A stretch of DNA of 64,000 nt from Profundicola sp048268105 (GCA_048268105.1 JBLWWH010000013.1:1-64000); one strand, 5' to 3'; numbered from the stretch's first letter, positions 42,274-52,892 are shown. The notes: a model not told the origin generated them from the sequence alone. Numbers and translations are program-made.

Positions 42274-43428
42274 ATGATTGAAACAGTTTTGTCCGATTAC
42301 GAAAATTGGAAGGAAGATTTACCAAATAGATATCTGCCTGCAACGAGAGTAGAGGAATTAATTTTTAAAAATTCTTATTCTTTTGAAGTTATTGGAAATT
42401 CGTTTGAAGATCGTCCTATCTATAAATTGAATATTGGGAAAGGTAAAACCAAAATTCTACTTTGGTCTCAAATGCATGGTAATGAATCTACATCTACACG
42501 AGCCATGTTTGATATCTGGAAGTTATTGCATGAAGATGAAAACTTATATAACATTATTGACCAACAACTAGAAATCCACTTTATTCCACAACTTAACCCA
42601 GATGGAGCTGAAAAGTACACGAGAAGAAATGCAACTAATATTGATATAAATAGAGATTTCGTAGAGGTTCAATCCCCCGAAATGCGTAGCCTGAAAGAAC
42701 TTGTTGGTAAATGGGATTATGATTTTTTATTCAACCTGCATGATCAAAGAACTATTTTTCATCCAAAAAACAAGAAACATCCGGCGAGTTTATCGTTTTT
42801 AGCTCCTGTAACGAATAGCAGTGGCGCTATATCAACTAGTCAAAGAAAGGCAATTCAACTAATCTCTTGTATTATTGAAGGGTTACAAGATTTCATCCCC
42901 AATCAAATAGCTAGATTTAGTGATGACTTTTATCCAAAAGCTACTGGAGATAACTTCCAGAAGTTAGGATATCCAACTATACTTATCGAATGCGGTCATT
43001 TCCCGAATGACTACAAAAGAAATCAAACTCGTAAGTTTACTAGTTATGCGATACTCAAAGCTTTTGAAGGAATTATTAAACAACAATATTTAATAGTTAA
43101 TTCAAAGTATTATTATAACACACCGATAAATGATAACAAAGCATTGGATATTATTTATAGAGATGTTCAGATTGAAAATGCTAAACATATTTCAAAAGTA
43201 GACATTGGAATATTATTTCGTGAGATTTTAGAAAATGACAACGAAATCTATTTCAATGCAGAAATTGTGGAAATCGGTGATTTGTCAGATTTCTTTGGAT
43301 ATGACGAATATCATGCTGAGAATCGCGTATTTGAATCTAAATCGAGTATTTACCCAGAAATTGGAAACTCAGCAAATTTCAAACTGGGAGAATGGGATGT
43401 TGTCAATGGCAAGAAAACCACATCATAG
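42274..43428 (+). CDS. M14-family zinc carboxypeptidase
   Basis: 384 residues from the ATG at 42274 (MIETVLSDYENW). An upstream ATG at 42250 would add eight hydrophobic residues. Metal ligands: His68 and Glu71 (MHGNES) and His156 (FNLHDQRT); catalytic Glu239 (TILIECGHF); NPDGAEKYTRRNATNIDINR provides the arginine region of the family. No signal peptide, so it is probably cytosolic. It should remove C-terminal residues of peptides or act as an amidase; the substrate is unknown. Divergent from the XRE gene and likely under the same operator. Confidence 0.9.
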   Translation: MIETVLSDYENWKEDLPNRYLPATRVEELIFKNSYSFEVIGNSFEDRPIYKLNIGKGKTKILLWSQMHGNESTSTRAMFDIWKLLHEDENLYNIIDQQLEIHFIPQLNPDGAEKYTRRNATNIDINRDFVEVQSPEMRSLKELVGKWDYDFLFNLHDQRTIFHPKNKKHPASLSFLAPVTNSSGAISTSQRKAIQLISCIIEGLQDFIPNQIARFSDDFYPKATGDNFQKLGYPTILIECGHFPNDYKRNQTRKFTSYAILKAFEGIIKQQYLIVNSKYYYNTPINDNKALDIIYRDVQIENAKHISKVDIGILFREILENDNEIYFNAEIVEIGDLSDFFGYDEYHAENRVFESKSSIYPEIGNSANFKLGEWDVVNGKKTTS

Positions 43429-43657
43429 GCTGTGAGTTGTTAGCATACTTAAAGGGAAGGTAATAATAACAATTCTTGATTAACTGTTTCTGAACTTATA
43501 ATTTAACATAATATAAATTATAGGGTAATTTATATTAATCAGTTTTAACTTATTCCTTTTGGAATTAAGACTTTAACCATATAATTCAAGTTTTGAAACA
43601 TATTATTATAAATCTATTTTCTTTAGATATATTTGCTACACACTAGATTTATGATGT

Positions 43658-45076
43658 ATGAAACATATCAGCATTTTCGATATGCTTAAAATTGGCGTTG
43701 GTCCTTCAAGTTCGCACACTTTAGGACCTTGGCGCGCTGCACAAGAATTTATTCAAGAACTTAAAGATTTAAATTTATTCGATAAAGTTGTTGGATTAGA
43801 AATTCATTTATATGGTTCTCTTGCTTTAACTGGAATTGGACATGCTACCGACAAAGCGGTTATGCTTGGTTTATCTGGATATGATCCCGTAACCATCCCT
43901 ATTGAAGAGATTGAAAATAGTATTGAACAAATCAAAAATAATAAGTCTGTTTTCTTAAACCAAGAAATAGAAATTCCATTTGAATGGTCTGATATTCATT
44001 TTGATAGAGAATTTTTACCATATCATGCCAATGGAATGAAATTTTTTGCTAAACATGATTCAGGTGTTTATGAATCAACATTTTATTCTATTGGAGGTGG
44101 ATTTATTACCAAAGAAGAAACTTCGGAAACAGTAGATTTATCAGATAATAAAGATTTTCCATTTCCAACAGATAATGCAGCTCAATTACTGCAACATTGT
44201 AAAGACCAAGGACTTTCTATTCCAGAATTAGTTATGCAAAATGAGCTAACCGTCCGTTCTGCAGAGCAAATCGATAGCGATTTAAAAGAAATTTGGAAGG
44301 TAATGTTGGAGTCTATATATATAGGTTGTCATTCTGAAGGATTTTTACCAGGTGGTTTAAATGTTAGAAGACGTGCTTTTGATATGTATTCGAAATTGGT
44401 GACTGAGGAAGCAAAATATGAAACGCCTCAAGAATGGGTTGCCAGCATTCGAAATACCAAAATGACCTATCGTCAAATTTTTAAATGGGTTTCAACCTAT
44501 GCGATTGCTGTTAATGAAGTAAATGCAGCTTTAGGAAGAGTGGTCACGGCTCCTACCAACGGTTCTGCGGGGGTGATTCCCTCTGTACTCCTATTCTATT
44601 TAACGGTAGAAAACCATAAAGCGGCTTTCCCAAGAATCAAACGTTTCTTATTAACAGCGGGCGTTGTTGGAAGTATTTTTAAAAGAAATGCAACGATTTC
44701 AGCAGCTATGGGTGGTTGTCAAGCAGAAATTGGAGTTTCTTCGGCGATGGCGGCGGCAGCTCTTTGTGAATTAAGAGGTGGAACACCAGCTCAATGCTTA
44801 AACGCAGCTGAAATTGCGATGGAACATCATTTAGGTTTAACTTGTGATCCGATTGCCGGTTTAGTTCAAATTCCATGTATTGAACGAAATTCTATGGGAG
44901 CTATCAAGGCAATTAATGCAGCTGAATTAGCGCTAGATCACGACGAAGCCTATGTTAAAGTAAGCTTAGATAATGTAATTGAAACCATGTGGGAAACAGC
45001 TAAAGACATGAATACCAAGTATAAAGAAACATCTGAAGGAGGTTTAGCAGTGAGCGTTAAAATGGCTGATTGTTAG
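43658..45076 (+). CDS. sdaA: L-serine ammonia-lyase, Fe-S type
   Basis: 472 residues. It converts L-serine to pyruvate and ammonia with a [4Fe-4S] cluster in the cytosol. N-terminal signature GPSSSHTLGPWRAA (15-28); cluster cysteines Cys354 (GGCQAE), Cys396 (LTCDP) and Cys407 (IPCIER), with the family segment GTPAQCLNAAEIAMEHHLGL between. Alpha and beta parts are fused in one chain, as in E. coli. A -7-like TATATTTG at 43628-43635 lies 22 bases before the ATG. Followed by a terminator. Confidence 0.97.
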   Translation: MKHISIFDMLKIGVGPSSSHTLGPWRAAQEFIQELKDLNLFDKVVGLEIHLYGSLALTGIGHATDKAVMLGLSGYDPVTIPIEEIENSIEQIKNNKSVFLNQEIEIPFEWSDIHFDREFLPYHANGMKFFAKHDSGVYESTFYSIGGGFITKEETSETVDLSDNKDFPFPTDNAAQLLQHCKDQGLSIPELVMQNELTVRSAEQIDSDLKEIWKVMLESIYIGCHSEGFLPGGLNVRRRAFDMYSKLVTEEAKYETPQEWVASIRNTKMTYRQIFKWVSTYAIAVNEVNAALGRVVTAPTNGSAGVIPSVLLFYLTVENHKAAFPRIKRFLLTAGVVGSIFKRNATISAAMGGCQAEIGVSSAMAAAALCELRGGTPAQCLNAAEIAMEHHLGLTCDPIAGLVQIPCIERNSMGAIKAINAAELALDHDEAYVKVSLDNVIETMWETAKDMNTKYKETSEGGLAVSVKMADC

Positions 45077-45106
45077 GTGTTTATCCCAGATTTATAAATC
45101 TAATTT

Positions 45107-45141
45107 AAGCTCAAGAAACTTTACTTTCTTGAGCTTTTATA
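45107..45141 (+). terminator. Terminator of sdaA
   Basis: 12-bp stem AAGCTCAAGAAA (45107-45118) with TTTCTTGAGCTT (45125-45136) and following T-run. Confidence 0.85.
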
Positions 45142-45189
45142 TTGGCATAAAATTAATTTTTAGCATTTTAATTAAAATCTAAATCTTCG

Positions 45190-45197
45190 TATCTTTG
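45190..45197 (+). promoter_or_regulatory. -7 box of the mtaB operon
   Basis: TATCTTTG fits the TAnnTTTG box and ends only four bases before the ATG, implying a leaderless or nearly leaderless transcript. No clear TTTG box lies at the right distance. Confidence 0.45.
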
Positions 45198-45201
45198 CCG
45201 A

Positions 45202-46521
45202 ATGCAAAAAAGCGCAGCATTTTACACTTTAGGATGTAAATTAAATTTCTCGGAAACCTCTACCATCGCTCGAAATCTAGTTCAGGGCGGGTATCAGACG
45301 GTGGAATTTGATCAGAAGGCAGATGTTTATGTTATCAACACTTGTTCGGTTACACAAAACGCTGATAACGAATGTAAACGAATTGTCAAGAAGGCATTGA
45401 AAGCAAATCCAGAAGGTTTTGTTGTCGTGGTAGGTTGTTATGCACAATTGAAACCAGAAGAAATCGCCGAATTACCTGGTGTTGATTTGGTTTTAGGTGC
45501 CAAAGAGAAATTTAATATTGTTTCGTTTTTATCAAGTTTAGATAAAGCAGATCAAGCGCAGGTGCATTCTTGTGAAATCGAGGAAGCCGATTTCTACGAA
45601 AGCGCGTACTCAATTGGAGACCGAACCAGAGCATTTTTAAAGGTTCAAGATGGTTGCGATTATGTATGTACGTATTGCACGATTCCCTTAGCCAGAGGAA
45701 TTTCCCGTTCGGATTCTGTTCAAAATATTTTGAATAAAGCACAAGAAATTTCGGATCAGGGAATTCAAGAAATTGTATTAACGGGTGTAAATATCGGCGA
45801 TTACGGTAAAGGTGAGTTCGGTAATAAAAAACACGAAAACACTTTTATGGAGTTATGCGACAGATTGGACGCAGAAACTTCAGTTCATCGATTGAGAATT
45901 TCCTCCATTGAACCTAATTTACTGAAGAACGAACTCATCGACTTCACCTCTACCAGCCAAAGATTCGTACCGCATTTTCATGTTCCTCTACAGTCTGGCA
46001 GCGATAACATTTTGAAGAAAATGAAACGTCGTTATTTAACGGGATTATATAAAGAGCGCGTTGCTAAAATCAAAGAAGTTATGCCTCATGCGTGTATTGG
46101 TGTGGATGTAATTGTAGGTTTTCCAGGTGAAACTCACGAAGAATTCCTAAAAACTTATAATTTCTTAAACGAACTGGATATTAGTTACTTACATGTATTT
46201 ACTTATTCAGAACGTGACGATACCGAGGCCATTCATTTTGATGGTGTTGTGCCGATGAGTGAGCGTAAAAAGAGAAACAAAATGCTTAGAATTCTATCTG
46301 AAAAGAAAAGAATGGCATTTTATAAATCACAACTAGGTTCAACACGCAAAGTGGTTTGGGAGTCAGATAATAAAAACGGAATGATGCATGGTTTCACAGA
46401 GAACTATGTGAAAGTTCAAACTCCATATGATGAATCTTTAATCAATCAATTAATGGAGGTTGAATTGGTGATGTTAAATGCAGATGGAATTGTAGACGTT
46501 CAATTATTGCAACCTGCATGA
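45202..46521 (+). CDS. mtaB: tRNA t6A37 methylthiotransferase
   Basis: 439 residues of the radical-SAM methylthiotransferase family. N-terminal UPF0004 domain (FYTLGCKLNFSETSTIARNL) with its three cysteines, radical-SAM motif Cys152-x3-Cys156-x2-Cys159 (CDYVCTYC), and a C-terminal TRAM domain. GCKLNFSE and the QDGCDYVCTYCTIP variant mark the MtaB type, which makes ms2t6A in tRNA. It is the first gene of a three-gene operon; its stop overlaps the next start by four bases (ATGA at 46518). Confidence 0.95.
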   Translation: MQKSAAFYTLGCKLNFSETSTIARNLVQGGYQTVEFDQKADVYVINTCSVTQNADNECKRIVKKALKANPEGFVVVVGCYAQLKPEEIAELPGVDLVLGAKEKFNIVSFLSSLDKADQAQVHSCEIEEADFYESAYSIGDRTRAFLKVQDGCDYVCTYCTIPLARGISRSDSVQNILNKAQEISDQGIQEIVLTGVNIGDYGKGEFGNKKHENTFMELCDRLDAETSVHRLRISSIEPNLLKNELIDFTSTSQRFVPHFHVPLQSGSDNILKKMKRRYLTGLYKERVAKIKEVMPHACIGVDVIVGFPGETHEEFLKTYNFLNELDISYLHVFTYSERDDTEAIHFDGVVPMSERKKRNKMLRILSEKKRMAFYKSQLGSTRKVVWESDNKNGMMHGFTENYVKVQTPYDESLINQLMEVELVMLNADGIVDVQLLQPA

Positions 46522-47171
46522 AAATTTATTTCTTCAGTGGATTAGGTGCCAATCAAAAAGCTTTTAAAAACTTAAACGTTTCTAAAGATTTTGAGCCTGT
46601 ATTCATTGAATGGAATTTACCCGAGCACGGAGAATCACTAGATCATTATGTTCAAAGATTTGCCGATGAAATCAATGTAAACGAGGATTTTGCCCTTGTT
46701 GGGCTATCTTTTGGTGGAATTATCGTTCAGGAATTAAATAAATATGTAAATCCTGAAAAAACCATATTAATATCTTCTGTACAAAATCGAAAACAGATGC
46801 CTATGTACATGAAGTTATCTTCTAGAACTGCTGCTCATCGAGCCATTCCTATGGTTTTTTTCACTTCTGATAAGCTAATTTCTTATGCATTTTTCAGAAA
46901 ATTATATAATCCAAAAATGCCTGGTTTAGATGAATTCTTTACTTATAAAGATCCTTATTATTTAAGATGGTCTATCGATAAAATTGTAAATTGGCGTCCA
47001 TCTATAGAGAAAATTAATGGTTTATATCAAATGCATGGAACTAAAGACATTGTGTTTCCACATAAATATTTGATGAACGAAGTCGATTTGATTCAAAATG
47101 GAACTCATATTATGGTTTTGCAGAAACCTAAAGAAGTAACTACATTGCTACACCAATATCTCAATAAATGA
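46518..47171 (+). CDS. Alpha/beta hydrolase
   Basis: 217 residues. Nucleophile Ser64 in GLSFGG, Asp177 (HGTKDIVFP) and His197 (NGTHIMV) form a complete triad. No signal peptide. It resembles short thioesterase or esterase-like hydrolases; the substrate is unknown. Overlaps mtaB and the M1 peptidase gene by four bases each (ATGA), so the three are translationally coupled. Confidence 0.9.
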   Translation: MKIYFFSGLGANQKAFKNLNVSKDFEPVFIEWNLPEHGESLDHYVQRFADEINVNEDFALVGLSFGGIIVQELNKYVNPEKTILISSVQNRKQMPMYMKLSSRTAAHRAIPMVFFTSDKLISYAFFRKLYNPKMPGLDEFFTYKDPYYLRWSIDKIVNWRPSIEKINGLYQMHGTKDIVFPHKYLMNEVDLIQNGTHIMVLQKPKEVTTLLHQYLNK

Positions 47172-49096
47172 AAATTTTACTTTATTTTTTAATCATCGGA
47201 TGCGCCAATATCCTTTTGGCTCAGTCACCCGAAGTTATCGCCAATATAGAATCTAAAGGTCATAGACTCTCTCCTACTCAATTGCATGACAGAATGCAAT
47301 CACCTGAATTAATAGATGTTACATACTATGACTTAAACTTTATATTTGATTCCTCCTTGAACAATTTTACTGGAATTTCTAAAGTAAATTTCATTATGCT
47401 AGAGGAAACAAATCAAGTCACTTTAGATGCTCAAACTAACTTAAATACTGAAAGTGTTTTTCAAGACGAGAATATACCTGTTACGTTTACTAGAACCAGT
47501 AACCATATTATTGTTCAATTAAATGAGACAAAATCCATCGGCGAAGTTCTATCGCTAACCGTCCAATATCAAACTAATATTAATAATTCTGAAGCTTTAA
47601 CAAAAGAATATCACAACGGTATTCCGATCGTTTCTTCTTTGAGCGAACCGTTCTACGCTTCTACTTGGTGGGTTGGAATTGATAATTTAAAAGACAAAGC
47701 AGATACGGTGGACATTAGAGTAACGCATCCAGCTGCTTACAAAGTAGGTTCTAATGGACTTTTAATTTCTGAAGAAAACATAGGGAACGCTTTGAAAACA
47801 ACACACTGGAGAACAGAATATCCCATTCCTGCTTATTTGGTGAGCATTGCAATGTCTAATTATGTGGAATACAACAATACGGCGACGGTGAGCGGTACAA
47901 GCGTTCCCATTATTAATTATGTTTATCCAGAAAACTTAACCGATGAAGTTCAAACACAACTCGACGCAGTACCTTATTATGTAGAGTTCTTCTCTGATTT
48001 AGTAGGTGATTATCCTTATAAAAACGAAAAATATGGACATGCTCAGTGGAATTGGGGTGGCGGCATGGAACATTCTACTATGTCCTCCCAAATTCACTTC
48101 GAAACTTCCTTAACAGCGCACGAATTAGCGCACCAATGGTTTGGCAACAAAGTAACTTGTGGAACTTGGTCAGATGTATGGCTGAACGAGGGTTTTGCCG
48201 TTTACCTAGAAGGCTTACTTAGACGTGATTTGTACGGAGAAGAATTCTTTTATCAATGGAAATTGAGTAGAAATAATTTTGTGATGTCTCAAGATGATGG
48301 ATCTGTTTATATTCCTCCGGCTCAAGCTTTTTCAGACAACAGAATTTTCAGTGCCAGACTGAGTTATTATAAAGCTGCTATGGTCGTTCATATGCTCAGG
48401 TTTAAATTAGGTGATGAAAACTTTTATCAAGCTCTTCAAAACTATTTGAATGATCCCTTATTGGCCTATGGATTTGCAACTACGCCAGATCTACAAAATC
48501 ATATGGAAACTCAAAGCGGCTTAGATTTAGATGAGTTTTTTGCAGATTGGGTGTATGGAGAAGGTTTTCCGTATATGTCTGCAGAAATGGATTATAACCA
48601 AAATAATCATACAGCAGCCTTAACAATTTCTCAAATTCCAAGTCACGAATCTGTAGATTTCTTTGAAACTGAAATTGAAATTGAATTGATTTCTAGCGAT
48701 AGTTCTTCAGAAATAAGAAGGTTAAACCTGACTCAAAATGATCAAGTATTTTATTTAGAGGATTTACCTGTTAATTTTTCAAGCTATGAGTTAAATCCCA
48801 ATCAAGATATTCTTACCCATGTTTATAACGCAACTTTAAATACTATGGACATTACTCGAAATGATGTGTTAGGGCTTCAACTCTACCCTAATCCTGTGGT
48901 TTCACAATTACATTTACTAGCTCCAGAAGTGATTCAAGAAGTTCAAATTTTAGACGCACGTGCTAAGTTGCTTTTAAGTAAGAAAATCAACGATAGAGAG
49001 GCTGATATCTATGTTCAGATTCTAGCGCCTGGGACTTACTTTATTGAAGTAAGCTATTCGGATAGAAAAGAAACGAAGAAATTCATTAAAAAGTAA
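47168..49096 (+). CDS. Secreted M1 aminopeptidase with T9SS sorting domain
   Basis: 642 residues. Signal peptide (MKILLYFLIIGCANILLAQ). The M1 catalytic part has GGGMEHST (the usual GxMEN has His) and HELAHQW (His318) followed by the third ligand in NEGFAVYLE. Residues about 560-642 are a type IX secretion sorting domain (LYPNPVVSQLHLLA, GTYFIEVSYSDRKETKKF). It is therefore exported across the outer membrane to the surface or medium. It should remove N-terminal residues from peptides, with zinc. Last gene of the mtaB operon. Confidence 0.95.
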   Translation: MKILLYFLIIGCANILLAQSPEVIANIESKGHRLSPTQLHDRMQSPELIDVTYYDLNFIFDSSLNNFTGISKVNFIMLEETNQVTLDAQTNLNTESVFQDENIPVTFTRTSNHIIVQLNETKSIGEVLSLTVQYQTNINNSEALTKEYHNGIPIVSSLSEPFYASTWWVGIDNLKDKADTVDIRVTHPAAYKVGSNGLLISEENIGNALKTTHWRTEYPIPAYLVSIAMSNYVEYNNTATVSGTSVPIINYVYPENLTDEVQTQLDAVPYYVEFFSDLVGDYPYKNEKYGHAQWNWGGGMEHSTMSSQIHFETSLTAHELAHQWFGNKVTCGTWSDVWLNEGFAVYLEGLLRRDLYGEEFFYQWKLSRNNFVMSQDDGSVYIPPAQAFSDNRIFSARLSYYKAAMVVHMLRFKLGDENFYQALQNYLNDPLLAYGFATTPDLQNHMETQSGLDLDEFFADWVYGEGFPYMSAEMDYNQNNHTAALTISQIPSHESVDFFETEIEIELISSDSSSEIRRLNLTQNDQVFYLEDLPVNFSSYELNPNQDILTHVYNATLNTMDITRNDVLGLQLYPNPVVSQLHLLAPEVIQEVQILDARAKLLLSKKINDREADIYVQILAPGTYFIEVSYSDRKETKKFIKK

Positions 49097-49109
49097 CACG
49101 ATTTTAAGG

Positions 49110-49142
49110 CTGGTGAATCTACACCAGACTTATTTTTTTTTA
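49110..49142 (+). terminator. Terminator of the mtaB operon
   Basis: Short stem CTGGTG (49110-49115) / CACCAG (49122-49127) before a run of nine T. Confidence 0.75.
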
Positions 49143-49260
49143 TTATTTATAGGCTTTTGTGGTAATAAATCTGAGTAGCCTTAATAAGTTTTTACATTTA
49201 ATTACCGAAATTGCCTTAAATAACTTATTTTTGTTTTTACATCAAATAGAAAAATAATTC

Positions 49261-50376
49261 ATGAAGTTTATCGTAGCGAGTTCGCATTTACAAAAGCATC
49301 TTCAAACCATAAGTGGTGTCATCAACAATCAGAACACCATGCCTATTTTAGATAATTTTTTGTTTGAATTAGATCAACAGAACCTTAAGATTACTGGATC
49401 TGATTTAGAAACAACTGTTACTACTACGTTAACTGTTGACTCAGAAGACGTTGAAAGCATTTGTGTTCCAGCAAAAATGTTATTAGATACCTTAAAAACT
49501 TTTCCAGACCAACCACTTACCTTTTTAGATAAAGGAAATGGACAGTTAGAAATTGTTTCTGAACAAGGTAATTATGAGCTAGCTTATTTGTCTGCAGATG
49601 ACTTCCCAGAAACACCTACTGTTGATGAAGCAACTAAAACTATTATTAGTTCAGACATCTTAATCGAAGCTATTAACAAAAGTTTATTCGCTACCGGAAC
49701 TGACGAGCATAGACCTGTTATGACGGGTGTTTTCTTTCAGTGGGATAATGCGCAATGTAACTTCGTGGCAACCGATGCACACAGACTGGTTAAATATACC
49801 CGCTCTGATGTTGAAGCACAAGATGGTTCACACTTTATTATGCCTAAAAAACCATTGAATTTAATCAAAAACATCTTCCCAATGGGCGAAGAAGTTGTGG
49901 TTGAATACAATGATATCAATACATCTTTCACAACAGGAAACATTAGTCTTACTTGTAGATTAATCGATGGGAAATATCCTGCTTACGATGCTGTAATTCC
50001 CAAAGAAAACCCGAATGTATTAACGATTAACCGTAATATGTTCTTGAATTCTCTACGTCGTGTGGCGATTTTCGCAAATAAATCTACTCACCAAGTTAGA
50101 CTCAAAATTACCGGGAATCAGTTAACTATCAGTGCAGAAGATATTGATTTCGCGAACAAAGCTGTTGAAAACTTAATGTGTGACTACAACGGTGATGATA
50201 TGCAGATTGGCTTTAACGCTAAATTCTTATCAGAAATGTTGAACAACCTACAAAGTGAGGATATTACACTTTCTATGTCAGAATCTAATCGTGCCGGAAT
50301 TATTCGTCCGCTTGATGGATTAGAGGAAGGAGAAGAAATCCTTATGTTGGTGATGCCGCTTATGTTATCTGCATAA
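49261..50376 (+). CDS. dnaN: DNA polymerase III beta subunit (sliding clamp)
   Basis: 371 residues, standard length: three head-clamp domains (1-120, 125-250, 255-371). Family markers are MKFIVASSHLQKHLQTISGV, the EHRPVMTGVFFQ segment, RLVKYTRSD, and the C-terminal hydrophobic VMPLMLS, which lines the peptide-binding pocket. It tethers the replicative polymerase to DNA. It lies far from dnaA here (no dnaA in the window), as is common in Bacteroidota. A short hairpin (50412-50440) follows. Confidence 0.97.
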   Translation: MKFIVASSHLQKHLQTISGVINNQNTMPILDNFLFELDQQNLKITGSDLETTVTTTLTVDSEDVESICVPAKMLLDTLKTFPDQPLTFLDKGNGQLEIVSEQGNYELAYLSADDFPETPTVDEATKTIISSDILIEAINKSLFATGTDEHRPVMTGVFFQWDNAQCNFVATDAHRLVKYTRSDVEAQDGSHFIMPKKPLNLIKNIFPMGEEVVVEYNDINTSFTTGNISLTCRLIDGKYPAYDAVIPKENPNVLTINRNMFLNSLRRVAIFANKSTHQVRLKITGNQLTISAEDIDFANKAVENLMCDYNGDDMQIGFNAKFLSEMLNNLQSEDITLSMSESNRAGIIRPLDGLEEGEEILMLVMPLMLSA

Positions 50377-50411
50377 TTGAATTTTAAACTGAAACATTAA
50401 TTAAAAAATAT

Positions 50412-50440
50412 CGCTGTTTTGAAGTTTCAAAACAGCGTTT
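50412..50440 (+). terminator. Weak terminator after dnaN
   Basis: Perfect stem CGCTGTTTTGA (50412-50422) / TCAAAACAGCG (50427-50437), but only three T follow. Confidence 0.55.
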
Positions 50441-50459
50441 CATATTATAAAACTACCAG

Positions 50460-52892
50460 ATGAAGATTTCTTATAATTGGTTAAAAGATTTTATAAACAC
50501 TGATTTATCAACCGACAAAGTTTCCGAGATTCTTACCGATATTGGTTTAGAAGTAGAAGGAATAGAAGTAGTTGGAATTCAGGAAGAAGATTTAAAGAAT
50601 TTTGTTGTAGGAGAAGTTGTTTCATGCGAAAAACATCCCAATGCTGATAAATTAAAAGTTACCAAAGTTGACTTAGGCAACGGAAATGTTGAACAAATTG
50701 TTTGTGGAGCACCAAATGTGGCACTAGGACAAAAAGTTCCTGTGGCTACTACGGGAGCAATCATCAAAGATGACAAAGGAGGCGAATTCGAAATTAAAAA
50801 GATGAAATTGAGAGGTGAATCTTCTAATGGAATGATTTGCTCTAAAAAAGAATTACGTCTAAGCGAAGATCATGGAGGAATTTGGGAAATGAATTCAGAT
50901 TTAGTTCCTGGAACTCCCCTAGCCGACATCATCGACACAACCTCTGATACGGTTTTTGAGATAGGCTTAACACCGAATCGTGCAGATGCTATGAGTCATT
51001 TTGGTGTTGCGAGAGATTTATATTCTGCCTTGAAAAACAGAAAGTTGTCGACAGAAAAAATCAATAAAAACTTTAAAAAAGTTCCTACATCAAAAGATAC
51101 GAATCCTATTAGCGTAGAGGTTTTGGATACGAAAAACTGTCCAAGATATGCTGGGATCTCAATGAAAAATGTAAAAGTAGCTGAATCTCCTAAGTGGTTA
51201 CAAGATAGATTAAAAGCTATTGGTTTATCTCCATTAAATAATGTGGTAGATGTTACCAATTATGTTTTACATTCTCTAGGTCAACCCTTGCATGCTTTTG
51301 ATGCAGATAAAATTCAAGACCATAAAATCATTGTTCAGTCTGGTGTTTATAAAGATGTTCAATTTGCAACCTTAGACAAAGTAGAAAGAAAATTAGCGGG
51401 AACTGAACTTTTAATCTGTGACACTGAAAATCCAATTGCGATTGGAGGTGTTATGGGTGGTTTGGATTCTTCGGTGACGGCAGCAACAACGAACATTTTC
51501 TTAGAAAGTGCTTATTTCGATCCAGTTTCTGTTCGTAAAACATCCAAAGCGCATCATATTAATAGTGATTCATCTTTTAGATTTGAAAGAGGAATCGACC
51601 CACATATGACCATCAAAGCTTTACAAATGGCGGTTGAGTTAATCTCTGAATTAGCAAATGCCGAAGTAGTTGGAGAAATTATCGACCACTATCCTACTCC
51701 CATCAAAAATCACAAAGCGATTTTAAACTATAGAAAAATTGATAGTTTAATTGGTGAAAGACTACACAGAGAAACGATTAAGGAAATTCTTAATTCTTTA
51801 GAAATTGAGATTTTAACTGAAACTAACGATATTTTGGAGTTAGAAATTCCAGCTTATCGTGTAGATGTTCAGCGAGAAGCTGATTTGATTGAGGAAATTA
51901 TGCGTATCTATGGATTCAATAAAATCGGAAATCCTGAGAAACTTTCTGTGGCCATCGTTCCTGGCAATGGTTTCCCAGAAGATACCATTGAAAACACTAT
52001 GGCCAATATGCTTGTAGATCAAGGTTTTTATGAGGCAATGAACTTGTCTATGCATAAAGATGATTACAACAAATGGCTTGATTTAGAAGACGAAAAATCA
52101 GTTGATATCATCAACTCGTTAAGCGCTGATCTTACGGTAATGCGTAGAAGTTTGTTACCAGGTTTATTAGAAAATGTGGATTACAACATTAAGCGTAAAA
52201 AAGATCAAATCAAGTTATTCGAGCTTGGAAAATCTTATCAAAAAATCGACGGAAAGTTCCATGAAACTAAAACTTTAGGAATTATTATCGCTGGAAATTG
52301 GAATGCCGAGAGCTGGACTGAAAAACGTGAGAAAGTAAGTTTCTTGCAACTAAGCGGTTTAGTCAATCAAATCTTTAGACGCTTGAAAATAGCTGATTTT
52401 GAATTAGAAGCAGCTCATACATCCTACGAAGAAAATGGAATTGATTACCTTGTAAATGGTCAAAAACTTGCACACTTAAGTAAAATCTCTAAAAAGGTTT
52501 TAAAGAAATTTGATATTGAGCAAGAGGTGCTGTATGCTGAGATTTATGTAAAAGATGTAATTCAACTTGTTCAACAACAAGCTAAACTTAAATACCGTCC
52601 TATTTCTAAATTCCCAATGGTAAGAAGAGATTTAGCACTTCTACTTGACAAGGAAGTTACTTATCAAGAAGTTGAAAATTTAGTAAAGAAAGTAGATGAT
52701 AATTTAATTAAAAACGTTAATCTATTTGATGTCTACGAGGGAGATAAACTTCCCTCAGGTAAGAAATCTTATGCAATTAGCATAAATTTACAAGATAAAA
52801 GCAAAACAATGAACGATAAGCAAATTGATAAATTAATGAAAAAAGTTGTTAATTCGCTTAAACAAGAACTTAAAGCAGAACTTAGAACCTAA
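50460..52892 (+). CDS. pheT: Phenylalanyl-tRNA synthetase beta subunit
   Basis: 810 residues. It forms an alpha2-beta2 synthetase with PheS, which is not in the window. N-terminal EMAP/tRNA-binding domain (about 40-155, HPNADKLKVTKVDLG), B3/B4 editing domain (MGGLDSSVTAAT, FRFERGIDPH), B5, and C-terminal anticodon-binding (FDX-ACB) domain (KFPMVRRDLALLLDKEVTY). Length is normal. Four bases separate it from the META lipoprotein start, so the two are likely co-transcribed. Confidence 0.97.
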   Translation: MKISYNWLKDFINTDLSTDKVSEILTDIGLEVEGIEVVGIQEEDLKNFVVGEVVSCEKHPNADKLKVTKVDLGNGNVEQIVCGAPNVALGQKVPVATTGAIIKDDKGGEFEIKKMKLRGESSNGMICSKKELRLSEDHGGIWEMNSDLVPGTPLADIIDTTSDTVFEIGLTPNRADAMSHFGVARDLYSALKNRKLSTEKINKNFKKVPTSKDTNPISVEVLDTKNCPRYAGISMKNVKVAESPKWLQDRLKAIGLSPLNNVVDVTNYVLHSLGQPLHAFDADKIQDHKIIVQSGVYKDVQFATLDKVERKLAGTELLICDTENPIAIGGVMGGLDSSVTAATTNIFLESAYFDPVSVRKTSKAHHINSDSSFRFERGIDPHMTIKALQMAVELISELANAEVVGEIIDHYPTPIKNHKAILNYRKIDSLIGERLHRETIKEILNSLEIEILTETNDILELEIPAYRVDVQREADLIEEIMRIYGFNKIGNPEKLSVAIVPGNGFPEDTIENTMANMLVDQGFYEAMNLSMHKDDYNKWLDLEDEKSVDIINSLSADLTVMRRSLLPGLLENVDYNIKRKKDQIKLFELGKSYQKIDGKFHETKTLGIIIAGNWNAESWTEKREKVSFLQLSGLVNQIFRRLKIADFELEAAHTSYEENGIDYLVNGQKLAHLSKISKKVLKKFDIEQEVLYAEIYVKDVIQLVQQQAKLKYRPISKFPMVRRDLALLLDKEVTYQEVENLVKKVDDNLIKNVNLFDVYEGDKLPSGKKSYAISINLQDKSKTMNDKQIDKLMKKVVNSLKQELKAELRT